Below, piece by piece: positions 46,152-55,239 of a stretch of DNA of 64,000 nt (position 1 is the first letter of the stretch; each line of letters opens with the position of its first letter). The DNA is from Conexibacter sp. CPCC 205762 (GTDB lineage Bacteria > Actinomycetota > Thermoleophilia > Solirubrobacterales > Solirubrobacteraceae): assembly GCF_030646155.1 (NCBI RefSeq), contig NZ_JAUTDN010000002.1, forward strand, positions 62,001 to 126,000. Direction: 5' to 3'. Under the pieces are notes generated by a model. The model was not told the origin of the DNA. It ran no database searches and saw only the letters and a list, made by a program, of their open reading frames with translations. A program made the translations under genes and the position numbers.

Positions 46152-49100
46152 GCCTGTCGTGCTCCGTTCCCGCTCGCGGCCTCGACGGCCTGCCTGTCGG
46201 TGGTCTCCGTCTCGGTCTGCGTCTGCGCCCGCAGCGGCAGCAGGACGCGGAAGGTCGTGCCGCGCCCAACCTCGCTCTCGACCGTGATGCGGCCGCCGTG
46301 GCCCTCCGCGATCGCCTGGCAGATCGACAGCCCGAGGCCGATCCCCGGGATCTCCTCCTTGACCGCCGTCGAGGCGCGGAAGAAGCGGTCGAAGAGGCGC
46401 GCCTGCTCGTCGGGCGGGATCCCGATGCCGGTGTCGGTCACCGCCAGCTCGGCCTCCTCGCCGCGGTCGCGCAGCGTCACGCTGACGCTGCCGCCGGCGG
46501 GCGTGAACTTGAGCGCGTTGTTGATCAGGTTGTCGACCAGCTGGCCGAGCCGCTCGGCGTCGCCGCGGATCTCCGGCACCGGCTCGGTCCGCGCCGTCAC
46601 CTCGACGCGCGCCTGCTCGGCGCGCGGGCGGGCGGCGTCGACGGCGTCCTGCACGACCCGCTCCAGCTGCGCGCGGCCGTGCTCGAGGTTGAGCGTGCCG
46701 GCCTCGACCTGGGCGACGAACAGGAGGTCGCCGACGAGCCGCTGCAGCCGCCGCCCGTTGCGCTCGACGATCTCGAGGAAGCGGCGCTGCTGCTCGTTGA
46801 TCTCGCCGACCTCCTCCTCGATCACCAGCTCCACGTAGCCGACGATCGAGGTCAGCGGCGTGCGCAGCTCGTGCGAGACGAGCGCGAAGAACTCGTTCTT
46901 GAGGCGGTCGGCCTCGGCCTCGGCGGCGCGCTTCTCGGCGACCTGCACGACGAGCCCGGCGATCCCGTCGAGCGTGTCGAGCAGCTCGGCGTCCGGCGGC
47001 GCGCCCTCGTGCTGCCAGAACTGCAGCACGCCGAGCGCGTGCGGCCCGCGCCCGACCGGCAGCGCCGCGCTGATGCGCAGCCCGGCGGCGGACGCGGCGG
47101 CGTCGTCGGCGGTGCAGCTGGTCCAGTTCGCCTCGCCGCCGGCGAAGACGCGGCCGGCGAGGCCGGCGCCGCGCTCGTGCGTGGCGGCGCGCACCTGCTC
47201 GGCGACGGCGGCGAGCGCCCGCTCGGCGGCGGGCTGCGACGGCTCGCAGCGCCACAGGCCGGCGCAGGCGAGCCGCCCGTCGACCTCCGGCAGCCAGAAC
47301 GCGACCAGCGGCCATTCCATCGCCTCGCCGAGCGCGGCGAGCGTCGGCTCGACCAGCTCGGCGCGGCCCTCGACCTCGGCCAGCACACGGCTGACCGCGC
47401 CGCGGGCCTCGCGCTCGCGCTCGCGCAGGCGGCGGCCGGTGACGTCGCGCACGAACGCGTTGGCGCGCCAGCCGGTGCCGATCCGCAGCGGCGCGAGCGA
47501 TATCTCGACCGTCAGCTCGCTGCCGTCGGCGCGTCTGGCGGGCTGCTCGAAGCGGTGGGTGCGGGCGCCCGCGTACTCGGCGTCTGCGAGCACCTGCGCG
47601 TAGCGGTCGTCGAATGCGCGCAGCTCGGCGTCCGGCACGATCAGCTCCGTCAGCGGTCTGCCGGTCGCCTGCTCGGCGGTGTAGCCGAACAGGGCCTGCG
47701 CCTGCGGCGACCACTCGAGCACGACGCCGTCCTGGTCGCTGGCGACGTAGGCGTCCTGCGCCGTCTCCAGCACCGCCTGGTTGAGCTCGGCGTGGTGCTG
47801 CGCGTACTGCGTCGCGAGCGCCCGCACGAGGCCGACCGCGGCCGGCTCGGCGAGGCGGCCGGCGAGGTCGATCGCGGGCGCCGGGAAGGGCGCGGTGCCG
47901 ACGCGGCCGAACGAGATCACGCCGGCCACGCGCGTGCGCCCCGGCAGCGGCAGGTGCAGCTCCTGGCGGATCGGGGCCTCGCCGCCGAAGGCCGGGATCG
48001 TCAGCCCGCCCTCGTCGTGCTGGGCGTGGATCGCGCGGCGCTCGGCGAGCGCGCGGCCGGCGAGGCCCGCGCCGCTGCGCAGCCGCCGCGGCAGCTGTTC
48101 GCGCTCGAAGCCGAGCACGCCGCTGAGCAGCAGCGGGCCGTCGGGGTCGGTCACGTCGAGCGCGTAGAGCGTGCCGGCGTCGGCGCCGAGCGCGTCGCCG
48201 ATCTCGCTCAGCAGCACCGCGGCCAGCTCGTCGAGGTCGGCGGCGGCCGAGATGCGGGCGACGACGCGGTGGAAGGCGTCGCCGCGCTCCTTCTCGCGCG
48301 CCAGCTCCTCCAGCGTCCGCTCCAGCTCGCCCTGCTGCGCCTCCAGCTCGGCGTTCTGGTGCTCGAGCTCGTCGCGGCTGTGCTGCGCCGCCTCCGCCAT
48401 CTCGTTGAAGGAGGAGATCAGCGTGTGCGCCTCGGCGATGCCGCCGTCGGCGGCACGCGCGTCCCAGTCGCCCTGGGCGCGACGCGTCGCCGCCGCCGCG
48501 ACGCGCTTGATCGGCGCGACGACCAGCCGTGACAGGTAACCGCCGTAGATCACGACCAGCACGGGGCAGAGGATCAGTCCCAGCAGCGCGAACAGGAGCG
48601 CGCGGGTGGCTGCGCTGTCGCTCTCGTGGCGGACCATGTCGGCGTACGTGCGCTCGGCCCGCTCGAAGGCGGTGAACTCGGCGCGGATCGCGTCGACCTG
48701 GCGCTTGCCGGTGCCGCCGGCGACCATGCGCCGGGCCTGCTCCGGGTTCGTGCGGGCGCGCGTGATCTGCGCAGGGACGTAGCCGCCGACGTACTGCTCG
48801 CTTTGCCTCACCGCCTCCTCAGCCGCTCTGCGGCGCCCGTTGGAGCCTCGCTCGGGAACGGCTGCCAGCAACGCATCGGCGGCGCCGGGAAGCTCGCGCT
48901 TGGCGTCCTCGTACGGTTCCAGGAAGTCCTGGTTGGCGGTGATGATGTAGCCGCGCTGGGCGGTCTCGGAGTCGACCACGAGCCGCTCGACGCGGTTGCC
49001 GGCGGCGATCGCACCGAGCGAGCGGGCGAGGTCGCGGTTGGCGTCGTGCAGCTGGTCGACCGAGCGCAGCGTGACCGCGAAGGCGGCAGCGACGACGACG

Positions 49101-49159
49101 ACCAGCACCGCCGCGCCGATCGCGAGGCGGCCGTCGAGCCCGCGCAGGGCGGCGCGCAT
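46148..49159 (-). CDS. Multi-sensor membrane histidine kinase (CHASE3-HAMP-GAF-PAS-GAF)
   Basis: A 1003-residue kinase. Helix 12-31, extracytoplasmic CHASE3 region (about 35-180), helix about 187-208, HAMP (209-262), coiled coil, GAF (about 300-450), PAS (about 460-580, 'AYVASDQDGVVLEWSPQAQA'), second GAF (about 600-745), HisKA with phospho-acceptor His763 ('SHELRTPLTS') and HATPase ('DNLINNALKF', 'DTGIGIPPDEQARLFDRFFR', 'GIGLGLSICQ'). Between a CheR gene and a receiver gene, all overlapping, it should pass a signal to the receiver. The stimulus is unknown. Confidence 0.95.
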   Translation of the reverse strand: MRAALRGLDGRLAIGAAVLVVVVAAAFAVTLRSVDQLHDANRDLARSLGAIAAGNRVERLVVDSETAQRGYIITANQDFLEPYEDAKRELPGAADALLAAVPERGSNGRRRAAEEAVRQSEQYVGGYVPAQITRARTNPEQARRMVAGGTGKRQVDAIRAEFTAFERAERTYADMVRHESDSAATRALLFALLGLILCPVLVVIYGGYLSRLVVAPIKRVAAAATRRAQGDWDARAADGGIAEAHTLISSFNEMAEAAQHSRDELEHQNAELEAQQGELERTLEELAREKERGDAFHRVVARISAAADLDELAAVLLSEIGDALGADAGTLYALDVTDPDGPLLLSGVLGFEREQLPRRLRSGAGLAGRALAERRAIHAQHDEGGLTIPAFGGEAPIRQELHLPLPGRTRVAGVISFGRVGTAPFPAPAIDLAGRLAEPAAVGLVRALATQYAQHHAELNQAVLETAQDAYVASDQDGVVLEWSPQAQALFGYTAEQATGRPLTELIVPDAELRAFDDRYAQVLADAEYAGARTHRFEQPARRADGSELTVEISLAPLRIGTGWRANAFVRDVTGRRLREREREARGAVSRVLAEVEGRAELVEPTLAALGEAMEWPLVAFWLPEVDGRLACAGLWRCEPSQPAAERALAAVAEQVRAATHERGAGLAGRVFAGGEANWTSCTADDAAASAAGLRISAALPVGRGPHALGVLQFWQHEGAPPDAELLDTLDGIAGLVVQVAEKRAAEAEADRLKNEFFALVSHELRTPLTSIVGYVELVIEEEVGEINEQQRRFLEIVERNGRRLQRLVGDLLFVAQVEAGTLNLEHGRAQLERVVQDAVDAARPRAEQARVEVTARTEPVPEIRGDAERLGQLVDNLINNALKFTPAGGSVSVTLRDRGEEAELAVTDTGIGIPPDEQARLFDRFFRASTAVKEEIPGIGLGLSICQAIAEGHGGRITVESEVGRGTTFRVLLPLRAQTQTETETTDRQAVEAASGNGARQA

Positions 49160-49884
49160 CAGGCGCTCCTCCGGTAGGCGTGCGGACCGGCCGGCTGGAG
49201 GCCGAGCGCGCGCGGGTCTCTCAGCCGCTCGGCGCGGCCGAGCAGCAGCACGCCGCCGGGCGCGAGCGCGTCGGCAAGCAGCCGCTCCAGCCGCGCCCGC
49301 GCCGGCGCGGTGAAGTAGATCGCGACGTTGCGGCAGAGGATCAGCTGCCAGCCGCCGCCGGGCGCGCTGCCGGCGAGCAGGTCGCGCTGCTCCCAGCGCA
49401 GGCGCGCCCGCAGCTGCTCCGACAGGGCGGTGTCGACCTCGTGCGCGCGGCGCAGGTTCTCCTCCAGCAGGTCGGAGCCGAGCAGCTGCGTCCGCTCGAG
49501 CGCGCCGAGCCGCTCCAGCAGCAGCCCGAGCGATATCAGCTCCGAGCCGTCGGAGCAGCCGGCCGACCAGACGCGGATGGCGCCAGGCTGCTGCAGCAGC
49601 GGCGGCAGCAGCTCGCGCTCCAGCAGCTCGAACTGGTGCGGGTCGCGGAAGCGGCCGGTGACCGAGACCGCGATCGAGCGGCGGAAGCGCGTCAGCGCGG
49701 TCGGGTCGGCGGCCAGCCTGCGCGCGAGCGCGGCGGCGTCGCCGACGCCCTCGGACGCGAGCGCGCGCCGCAGCTGCGTCGCGAGGTGCTCGTCGCGGAA
49801 ATCGGCAAGCGGCAGCGCGCTGACCCGCGCAAGCGCGGCTCGGTCGGCCTCCGCGACCGACGCTGCAAGCTGCTCCGTCGACAT
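49159..49884 (-). CDS. CheR-type protein-glutamate methyltransferase
   Basis: A 241-residue SAM-dependent methyltransferase of the CheR family. The helical N-domain (about 10-75) is followed by the SAM domain: 'FRDPHQFELLERELLPPL', 'IRVWSAGCSDGSELISLG' (SAM loop), 'LLGSDLLEENL' and 'LILCRNVAIYFT'. The usual 'SAGCSTGEEPYS' is degenerate. In chemosensory paths CheR methylates receptor glutamates; no receptor, CheA, CheB or CheW gene is nearby. TGATG-type overlap with the kinase makes it the first gene of the three-gene operon. ATG 49884. Confidence 0.85.
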   Translation of the reverse strand: MSTEQLAASVAEADRAALARVSALPLADFRDEHLATQLRRALASEGVGDAAALARRLAADPTALTRFRRSIAVSVTGRFRDPHQFELLERELLPPLLQQPGAIRVWSAGCSDGSELISLGLLLERLGALERTQLLGSDLLEENLRRAHEVDTALSEQLRARLRWEQRDLLAGSAPGGGWQLILCRNVAIYFTAPARARLERLLADALAPGGVLLLGRAERLRDPRALGLQPAGPHAYRRSA

Positions 49885-49997
49885 CTGCACTGGGAATACC
49901 CTCTTGACGCGCCCGCTCCTGCGCGATGGCGGGATTGGAGCGGTTCTGGACTCGAACCGGTCATCGGCAGCGCCGCTTCCGGTCTGGAGCGCGGCTG

Positions 49998-52178
49998 TCA
50001 GGGCGCCGTGGCGCCGGCGCTCGCCTGCGCCTGCATCAGGGCGAGCTGCGTGGCGGGATTCCACGGGTCGACGAAGACCGCCGCCTCGTACGCTCTCAGC
50101 GCGCCCTGCGCGTCGCCCTGGTCGGCTTCGAGGCGGCCGAGGTTGAGCCACGTCTGCGCGTTCGCCGGCTGCAGCTCGACCGCCTGCTGCAGCGTTCTCA
50201 GCGCCTCCTCGGCTCTGCCCTGCGCGACGAGCGCCTCCGACAGCGCGAACAGCGGCTCGACCGCGAGCGGGTTGATCTTGTGGGCATCGCGCGCCTTCGC
50301 GGCCGCCTGCGGCGCTCTGTTGGCGTCGAGCAGCGCGAGCGCGTCGTCGTTGACGTTCATCGCGTGCAGCGGCTGCCAGATCGTCCAGGCGCCGATCAGC
50401 CCGGCGACGAGCACCGCCAGCGCCGCGAGCAGCCGGCCGCGGGCGGCCAGCAGCGGGCGCGGCAGGCGGCCGGGCGGCGGCGGGTCGGCGAGCGGGCCGC
50501 GGCCGGCGACCCAGCCGGCGGCGATCAGGCCGGTGATCGCGGTGCCGGGGATGAACCAGGTCCAGTCGACGGCCGAGTGGAAGCCGAAGCCGACGGCGGT
50601 CAGCGCGAGCGTGACGAGGCCGATCCGCTCCGGCGTCCACTCCTGCGCCGGCCGTCGCGGCGCCGGCACGCGCGTGTCGCGCGCGCCGATCGCGGCGAGC
50701 GCCCAGGCGCCGTAGCGGCGGCGCGGCAGCAACGCGGTCGCGCGCAGCGCGGCGGTCAGCCACGCCGCCAGCAGCAGCAGGTTGACGCCGAGCCCGACGA
50801 GGCCGAGGTCGGCGAGCGTCTGCGGCACGTAGCCATGGGCGTGGCCGGCGCGCAGGCGGTCTCTCTGCAGCGCCCGTCGCGCCGATCTGTAGCCGTCGGC
50901 GCCGACGCCGGCCCAGCGCGTGTTGCTGTTGTACTTCCACAGCTTGAAGGCGTCGTCCCAGTATCTGGCGCGGACGCCGCCGGCGGAGGTGAAGCGGCCG
51001 GGGTCGTTGCCGGGCTGCTGCGCGTTGGGGTCGGTCAGCTCGTGCCATCTGTCGGAGATCGAGCCGGTCAGGCCGCGGTCGGAGAGCGCGAGCTTGCCGA
51101 CGCCCGCGATCGGCACGAGCGCGACCAGCACCAGCAGCACGGCGCCGACCGTCTGCCGCCGCTGCGGCGACCACTGGCCGCGCGAGGTCGAGAAGGCGAG
51201 CGCGAGCCCGGCGATGAAGGTGACGATCAGCACCGTCAGCAGCAGCAGGCCGAGATCGTGGCCGGCGTCGGCGCGGACGTCGAGCGGGACGCCGTCCCTC
51301 GCCAGCCCGTCGTTCCCGAACGACCACAGCCCGACGATCGCGGTGCAGACGCCGGCCGCCAGCAGCATCGCCGCGCCGCGCAGTCGCAGCGGCACGATCG
51401 CGAACCACAGCACGACGACGAGCAGCGTGCTCAGCAGCGCGCCGCGGCTGTAGGCCAGCAGCATCGCCGTCAGCAGCACCGTCAGCGCCGGCACCGACAG
51501 CGCGCGCAGGGCGGCGTGGCCGTCGCGGCGGGCGCCGACCCAGAGGCAGCCGGGGATGCCGAGCACGGCCATCAGGCCGACGGCGTTCCAGTAGTCGAAC
51601 GGCGCGCGCAGCCGCGCGGTGCCGGTGTCGACCCCTTCCAGCGACGGGAAGACCTTCACCAGCAGCGCCCAGCCGGACAGCGCCAGCGCCGCCAGCACGA
51701 TCCCGCCGATGATCGCCGTCCAGCGGCCGGCGGCGATCCGCACGAGCGCGGCCGCGCCGGCGAAGGCGGCGAGGTAGGCGAGCGTCAGGTTCGCCGCCGC
51801 CCACGAGTCCGACGGGGCGACCGACCAGCTGATCGAGATCGCCGTCAGCGCCGTCAGCGCGCCGAACAGCAGCACCGTCATGCCGCCCCACAGGCGCCGG
51901 CTGCCGGTCGCCGTCAGCGCCGCCAACGCGACGCAGAGGCTGCCGATCACGGTCAGCGCGATCTCCGGCCCGGTCGTCGAGTCGAGCGAGCTGCCGCCGC
52001 CGGAGACGAACGAGACGGCGACGATCAGCGCCGCCAGCGCGAGCGTCAGCGGCGGGTCGGGATGCGCGGCGAGGCGCCCGCGCAATCCCTGGGCGCGAAC
52101 GGGCGCGCCGGCGTCGTCGGACGCCGGCGAGGTCAGCTCGGCCGGCTCGTTCTCAGGCGCGTCTGCGAGCGAGGACAC
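49998..52178 (-). CDS. O-antigen ligase-like membrane protein with C-terminal TPRs
   Basis: A 726-residue protein. Twelve or so helices and a large outer loop with 'NSNTRWAGVGADGYRSA' and 'AHGYVPQTLADLGLVG' are in the style of Wzy/WaaL (polymerase/ligase) proteins; the Arg and His in these loops are the usual functional residues. After a last helix near 590, residues about 615-720 hold about three tetratricopeptide repeats ('AQTWLNLGRLEADQGD'). Probably joins or polymerises the polysaccharide at the outer membrane face, with TPRs docking a partner. The GTG start overlaps the preceding gene by 26 bases. Confidence 0.82.
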   Translation of the reverse strand: MSSLADAPENEPAELTSPASDDAGAPVRAQGLRGRLAAHPDPPLTLALAALIVAVSFVSGGGSSLDSTTGPEIALTVIGSLCVALAALTATGSRRLWGGMTVLLFGALTALTAISISWSVAPSDSWAAANLTLAYLAAFAGAAALVRIAAGRWTAIIGGIVLAALALSGWALLVKVFPSLEGVDTGTARLRAPFDYWNAVGLMAVLGIPGCLWVGARRDGHAALRALSVPALTVLLTAMLLAYSRGALLSTLLVVVLWFAIVPLRLRGAAMLLAAGVCTAIVGLWSFGNDGLARDGVPLDVRADAGHDLGLLLLTVLIVTFIAGLALAFSTSRGQWSPQRRQTVGAVLLVLVALVPIAGVGKLALSDRGLTGSISDRWHELTDPNAQQPGNDPGRFTSAGGVRARYWDDAFKLWKYNSNTRWAGVGADGYRSARRALQRDRLRAGHAHGYVPQTLADLGLVGLGVNLLLLAAWLTAALRATALLPRRRYGAWALAAIGARDTRVPAPRRPAQEWTPERIGLVTLALTAVGFGFHSAVDWTWFIPGTAITGLIAAGWVAGRGPLADPPPPGRLPRPLLAARGRLLAALAVLVAGLIGAWTIWQPLHAMNVNDDALALLDANRAPQAAAKARDAHKINPLAVEPLFALSEALVAQGRAEEALRTLQQAVELQPANAQTWLNLGRLEADQGDAQGALRAYEAAVFVDPWNPATQLALMQAQASAGATAP

Positions 52179-52854
52179 GTCGCCCGATCGTCGGTGCGCC
52201 GAAGCCGATCGCGCCGGCGGCGAGCAGCACGAGGAAGGCGATCAGCGGCGTCGGCAGCGCGCGGCGATCGTCCGAGAAGGAGGCCGGGATGCCGGGCGTG
52301 ACGGTCGTGCCGCCGACTCTGACGGGCGCGCCGCTGCCGGCCTGCTGGGTCGGTGCCGGCGTCGGCGCGGGAGCGGGGGCGGGCGTCGTGCCGCTGCTCG
52401 CGCCGCCGTCGCCGCTGCCGTTGCCGGGCGCGTTGCTGGTGCTGCCGGCGGTGCTGCCGAAGGAGCCGTCGGAGCCGCTGCTGCTGCCCGGGGTGCTGCC
52501 GGGGCTGCTGGTGCCGGGGCTGGTGTTGCCGCCGTTGGAGCCGTTGCTCCCGTTCGAGCCGTTGCCGCCGTTGCCGCCGTTGCCGCCGTTCGAGTTGTTG
52601 TTGCCGTTGTCGGGCGCTCTCGCGTTGAGCGCGGCGTTGATTGCGTCCATGCAGCCGGTGTACTCGGCGATGTCGCCTCTCACCAGCTTGCGCGCGTCGC
52701 GCAGGTCGCTCTTCGCGTAGCTGCCGGTCAGCAGACCGGTCGGCGAGGTCGAGCAGTCCTTGATGATCGCGTCGGCGGTCGACGCCGCGGCGGGCGCGGC
52801 AGTGACGCCGAGCGCGAGCACGGCCAGGATGAGCGGGAGCGGGGAGAAACGCAT
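52153..52854 (-). CDS. Secreted Asn/Gly/Ser-rich protein with C-terminal membrane anchor
   Basis: A 233-residue exported protein of unknown role. Signal peptide 1-24 (ends 'AAPAAA'). A small folded part (about 25-80) has Cys34 and Cys68, then a low-complexity region of NG, NGG and SNG units, Gly/Ser-rich and Ala-Pro stretches (about 80-170), and a C-terminal helix (about 205-225) with a basic end 'RRVLARRRA'. This reads as a cell-wall-spanning tethered protein. 'LPTPL' before the helix is not a sortase motif. Upstream of, and overlapping, the O-antigen-ligase-like gene. Confidence 0.75.
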   Translation of the reverse strand: MRFSPLPLILAVLALGVTAAPAAASTADAIIKDCSTSPTGLLTGSYAKSDLRDARKLVRGDIAEYTGCMDAINAALNARAPDNGNNNSNGGNGGNGGNGSNGSNGSNGGNTSPGTSSPGSTPGSSSGSDGSFGSTAGSTSNAPGNGSGDGGASSGTTPAPAPAPTPAPTQQAGSGAPVRVGGTTVTPGIPASFSDDRRALPTPLIAFLVLLAAGAIGFGAPTIGRRVLARRRA

Positions 52855-53188
52855 CAGAAAGGACCTTCGACGCCGGGGTCGTTCAACCTACCAACGGCGG
52901 ACGGACCGGGAAGTTGCGGGTGGAGAGCATGCCTCCGGCGCCGGGGAGGAGCACCGACAGGTCAGTGCCCCTCCCCGTTGCGCCGAAGGGGTGCCGCGCC
53001 GGCGACGGAAGCCCGGGACCGGGGGCGGCCTCCGTCGACCAGGACCAGCGCGGCAGAGGCGGCCCCCCGACCCGAGGCGCGCCGGGCCGGGAGAACACCT
53101 TGCCCGCCTGATACCCGGCCGCCTGAGCGGCAAACACCGCTGGCAGGAGCCGGTGTCAGCGCATCGCTCTGGCGCGTCGGCGCTGCGC
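52855..53188. other. Noncoding gap with an imperfect hairpin
   Basis: 334 bases with no convincing gene; two overlapping minus-strand ORFs of 81 and 84 codons have Arg/Pro-rich compositional translations. 52943-52976 can pair as GGGGAGG/CCTCCCC outside with GAC/GTC and GCAC/GTGC pairs inside, a strong hairpin on either strand. GCCGCCTGAGCGGC (about 53119-53132) is a second, smaller palindrome. The stretch is either the terminator region of the glycosyltransferase operon or the long 5' leader of the secreted protein gene. Confidence 0.5.
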
Positions 53189-54418
53189 TCAGCGGGCGAG
53201 CGCGCGGCGGTACGCGGCGACGGTCGCGGCGCCGCAGCCGGGCCAGGTGAAGCGCGCCTCGACGGTCGCGCGCGCGGCGGCGCCGAGCGCGGCCCGCTCC
53301 GCGTCGTCGCGCAGCAGGCGGTCGATCAGCGCGGCGAGCGCGGCGGGATCGCGCGGCGGCACGGTCAGCAGCCCGCCGCCGAGCGCGGCGATCTCCTGCG
53401 GGCCGTCCTCGCCGGCGCAGCCGATCGCCGGCACGCCGCCGGCCATCGCCTCGACGTAGGCGACGCCGAACGCCTCGTCGACGCTCGGCAGCACGAACAG
53501 GTCGGCCGACTGGGCGCGCTCGCGTGCCTGCGCCGGCGGCAGCTGGCCGCGGAAGCCGACCCGCTCGGCGACGCCGAGCTGGCGCGCGAGCTGCTCCAGC
53601 GCCGGCCGCTCCGGCCCGTCGCCGACGATCTCCCAGCGCAGCGCCGGATGGTCGGGGACGAGCCGCGCCAGCGCGTGCAGCACGTCGGCGTGGCGCTTGC
53701 GCGCGACGAGGTGGCCGACGGTCGCGAGGGTCGGCGGGCGGCTCGCGGGGGCGGAGGCGAGGGCGCCAGGCGCGGCGGAGGCGTCTGGCACGGCGGAGGC
53801 GGCGGGCAGCGGCGGCAGGTCGGTCCCCAGGTGGACGACCTCGACCTTGTCGGCCGTCGCGCCGGCGGCGCGGCAGCGGACGGCGGTGCCGGCGCTGTTG
53901 GCGAGCACCAGCTTCGCGTGCTCGAAGCTGCGCGCGACGGTGCGGCGGGCGTAGGGGCTGCGCTCGATCGTCGCCAGCACGTCGCCGCCGTGGACCGAGA
54001 CGACCAGCGGCGCGCCCGGCAGCGCGCGGCGGACGGCGTCGCCGGCCGGGACGGCGTAGTGGGCGTGGACCAGCTCGAACGGGAAGCGCGCGTGCAGCTC
54101 CCGCAGCGCGCGCTTCAGCGCCGGCGCCGCCCACGCGCCCCAGGCGCCGTAGCTCCACGGCCGCGGCGGTGAGACGTACGGCACGTAGGTGACCTCGATC
54201 CCGTCCAGCTCGACGCGCCGCGGCTGGCTCGACGCCGTGCGCAGCGCGCCGAGGTCGAGCCGCTTGACGGCGGCCAGCGGCGGCAGCGGGCGGTGCAGCA
54301 CGAGCACGCGCACATCGGCGCCGGCGTCGCGCGCGGCGAGCGCCTGGCGGTGCGCCCAGACGCCGAGCACGGGGTCGCTGGCGCGCGGGTACAGCTCGGC
54401 GACGATCGCGACGCGCAC
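53189..54418 (-). CDS. Glycosyltransferase family 4
   Basis: A 409-residue GT-B retaining transferase. N-terminal acceptor domain ('MRVAIVAELYPRASDPVLG', 'VHAHYAVPAGD', 'VSVHGGDVLA'), C-terminal donor domain ('TLATVGHLVARKRHADVLHA', 'WEIVGDGPERPALE', 'RVGFRGQLP', 'FVLPSVDEAFGVAYVEAMAG' with the E-x7-E signature). GTG start overlapping the upstream stop as TAGTG. Last of three linked transferase genes; adds a sugar to the growing surface glycan. Confidence 0.93.
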   Translation of the reverse strand: MRVAIVAELYPRASDPVLGVWAHRQALAARDAGADVRVLVLHRPLPPLAAVKRLDLGALRTASSQPRRVELDGIEVTYVPYVSPPRPWSYGAWGAWAAPALKRALRELHARFPFELVHAHYAVPAGDAVRRALPGAPLVVSVHGGDVLATIERSPYARRTVARSFEHAKLVLANSAGTAVRCRAAGATADKVEVVHLGTDLPPLPAASAVPDASAAPGALASAPASRPPTLATVGHLVARKRHADVLHALARLVPDHPALRWEIVGDGPERPALEQLARQLGVAERVGFRGQLPPAQARERAQSADLFVLPSVDEAFGVAYVEAMAGGVPAIGCAGEDGPQEIAALGGGLLTVPPRDPAALAALIDRLLRDDAERAALGAAARATVEARFTWPGCGAATVAAYRRALAR

Positions 54419-55239
54419 TACCAGCCCCGGTGGGTCGTCAGCGTGCGCTGCGCCTCCGCCGCCGTCACGTGCGGGCGCTCGGCGAGGAAGTCGCGCGCCT
54501 CCGCGACCGCCGCCTCGCGCCGGTAGCTGTCGGCGATCGGGCGCAGCACGTGCCGGATCGGGGTCGCGTCGACGACGCCGATCGGCCAGCCCTGCTCGCG
54601 CGCGACCGCGCCCCAGTGAGCGTCGAGGCCCCAGCCGGCCTTCAGCTGCGGGAACGGCAGCAGCGTCTCGAAGGTGCTCGCGTGCAGCGCCGTCAGCGGC
54701 CCGATCTCGACGAAGCCGGTCTCGCGCGCGACGCTGCCGCCCTGGCGTCTGGTGACGCGCCAGGCGGCGTGCGAGCGGCGGCGGTGGGCCGGCTGCGCCA
54801 GCCGCAGGTCGAACCGCTCGGCGAGGAACAGGAAGCGGTCGAGGAAGCCGTGTGGCAGCGCGACGTCGTCGTCGAGCAGCAGCAGCCAGTCGCGCCCGCC
54901 GGCGGGCGTGCGCTCGAGCAGCAGGTTGAGGTTCTCCCACTTGCCGCGGCCGCCGACGTCGGTCGTCTCCAGCGTGACCTCGTGGCGCGAGCGGGCCAGC
55001 TCTGCGCGCGCCTGCGGCAGCAGGTTGGCGCGGTCGGTCCGCTCGATCGCCAGCACCAGCACGCGGCGGCGCGGCGGCGCGGCGGCGGCGGCGCGCGCGA
55101 GCCGCAGCGGCTCCAGCGCGGCGACGCGGCGGGCGTCCAGCAGCGCGTCCTCGACGCGCGTGCGCACGTTCAGGCGGATGCCGCCGACGATCCCCGACTC
55201 GCCGGAGGCGAACGGGTTCTCGCTCTTGGCGGCGCTCAT
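54418..55239 (-). CDS. Glycosyltransferase family 2-like protein
   Basis: A 273-residue GT-A-type protein. 'RRRVLVLAIERTDRANLL' opens the fold, 'LLLLDDDVALPHGFLDR' is the DxD-type metal site and 'GWGLDAHWGAVA' a GT2-like acceptor loop. The N-terminal 60 residues are unusual for the family and may contact a neighbour. Coupled by overlaps on both sides (ATGA with the next upstream gene, TAGTG with the GT4 gene). Confidence 0.78.
   Translation of the reverse strand: MSAAKSENPFASGESGIVGGIRLNVRTRVEDALLDARRVAALEPLRLARAAAAAPPRRRVLVLAIERTDRANLLPQARAELARSRHEVTLETTDVGGRGKWENLNLLLERTPAGGRDWLLLLDDDVALPHGFLDRFLFLAERFDLRLAQPAHRRRSHAAWRVTRRQGGSVARETGFVEIGPLTALHASTFETLLPFPQLKAGWGLDAHWGAVAREQGWPIGVVDATPIRHVLRPIADSYRREAAVAEARDFLAERPHVTAAEAQRTLTTHRGW

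Noticed and set aside
52153-52854. Sortase (LPXTG) anchoring signal
   Set aside because: The pre-helix sequence is LPTPL, without the required Thr-Gly.
52880-53137. Two overlapping small minus-strand ORFs
   Set aside because: Arg/Pro-rich compositional translations, no ribosome-binding site and they span the hairpin.
52855-53188. Known riboswitch (cobalamin, c-di-AMP, SAM) in the gap
   Set aside because: I looked for the conserved core strings of these classes and found none.
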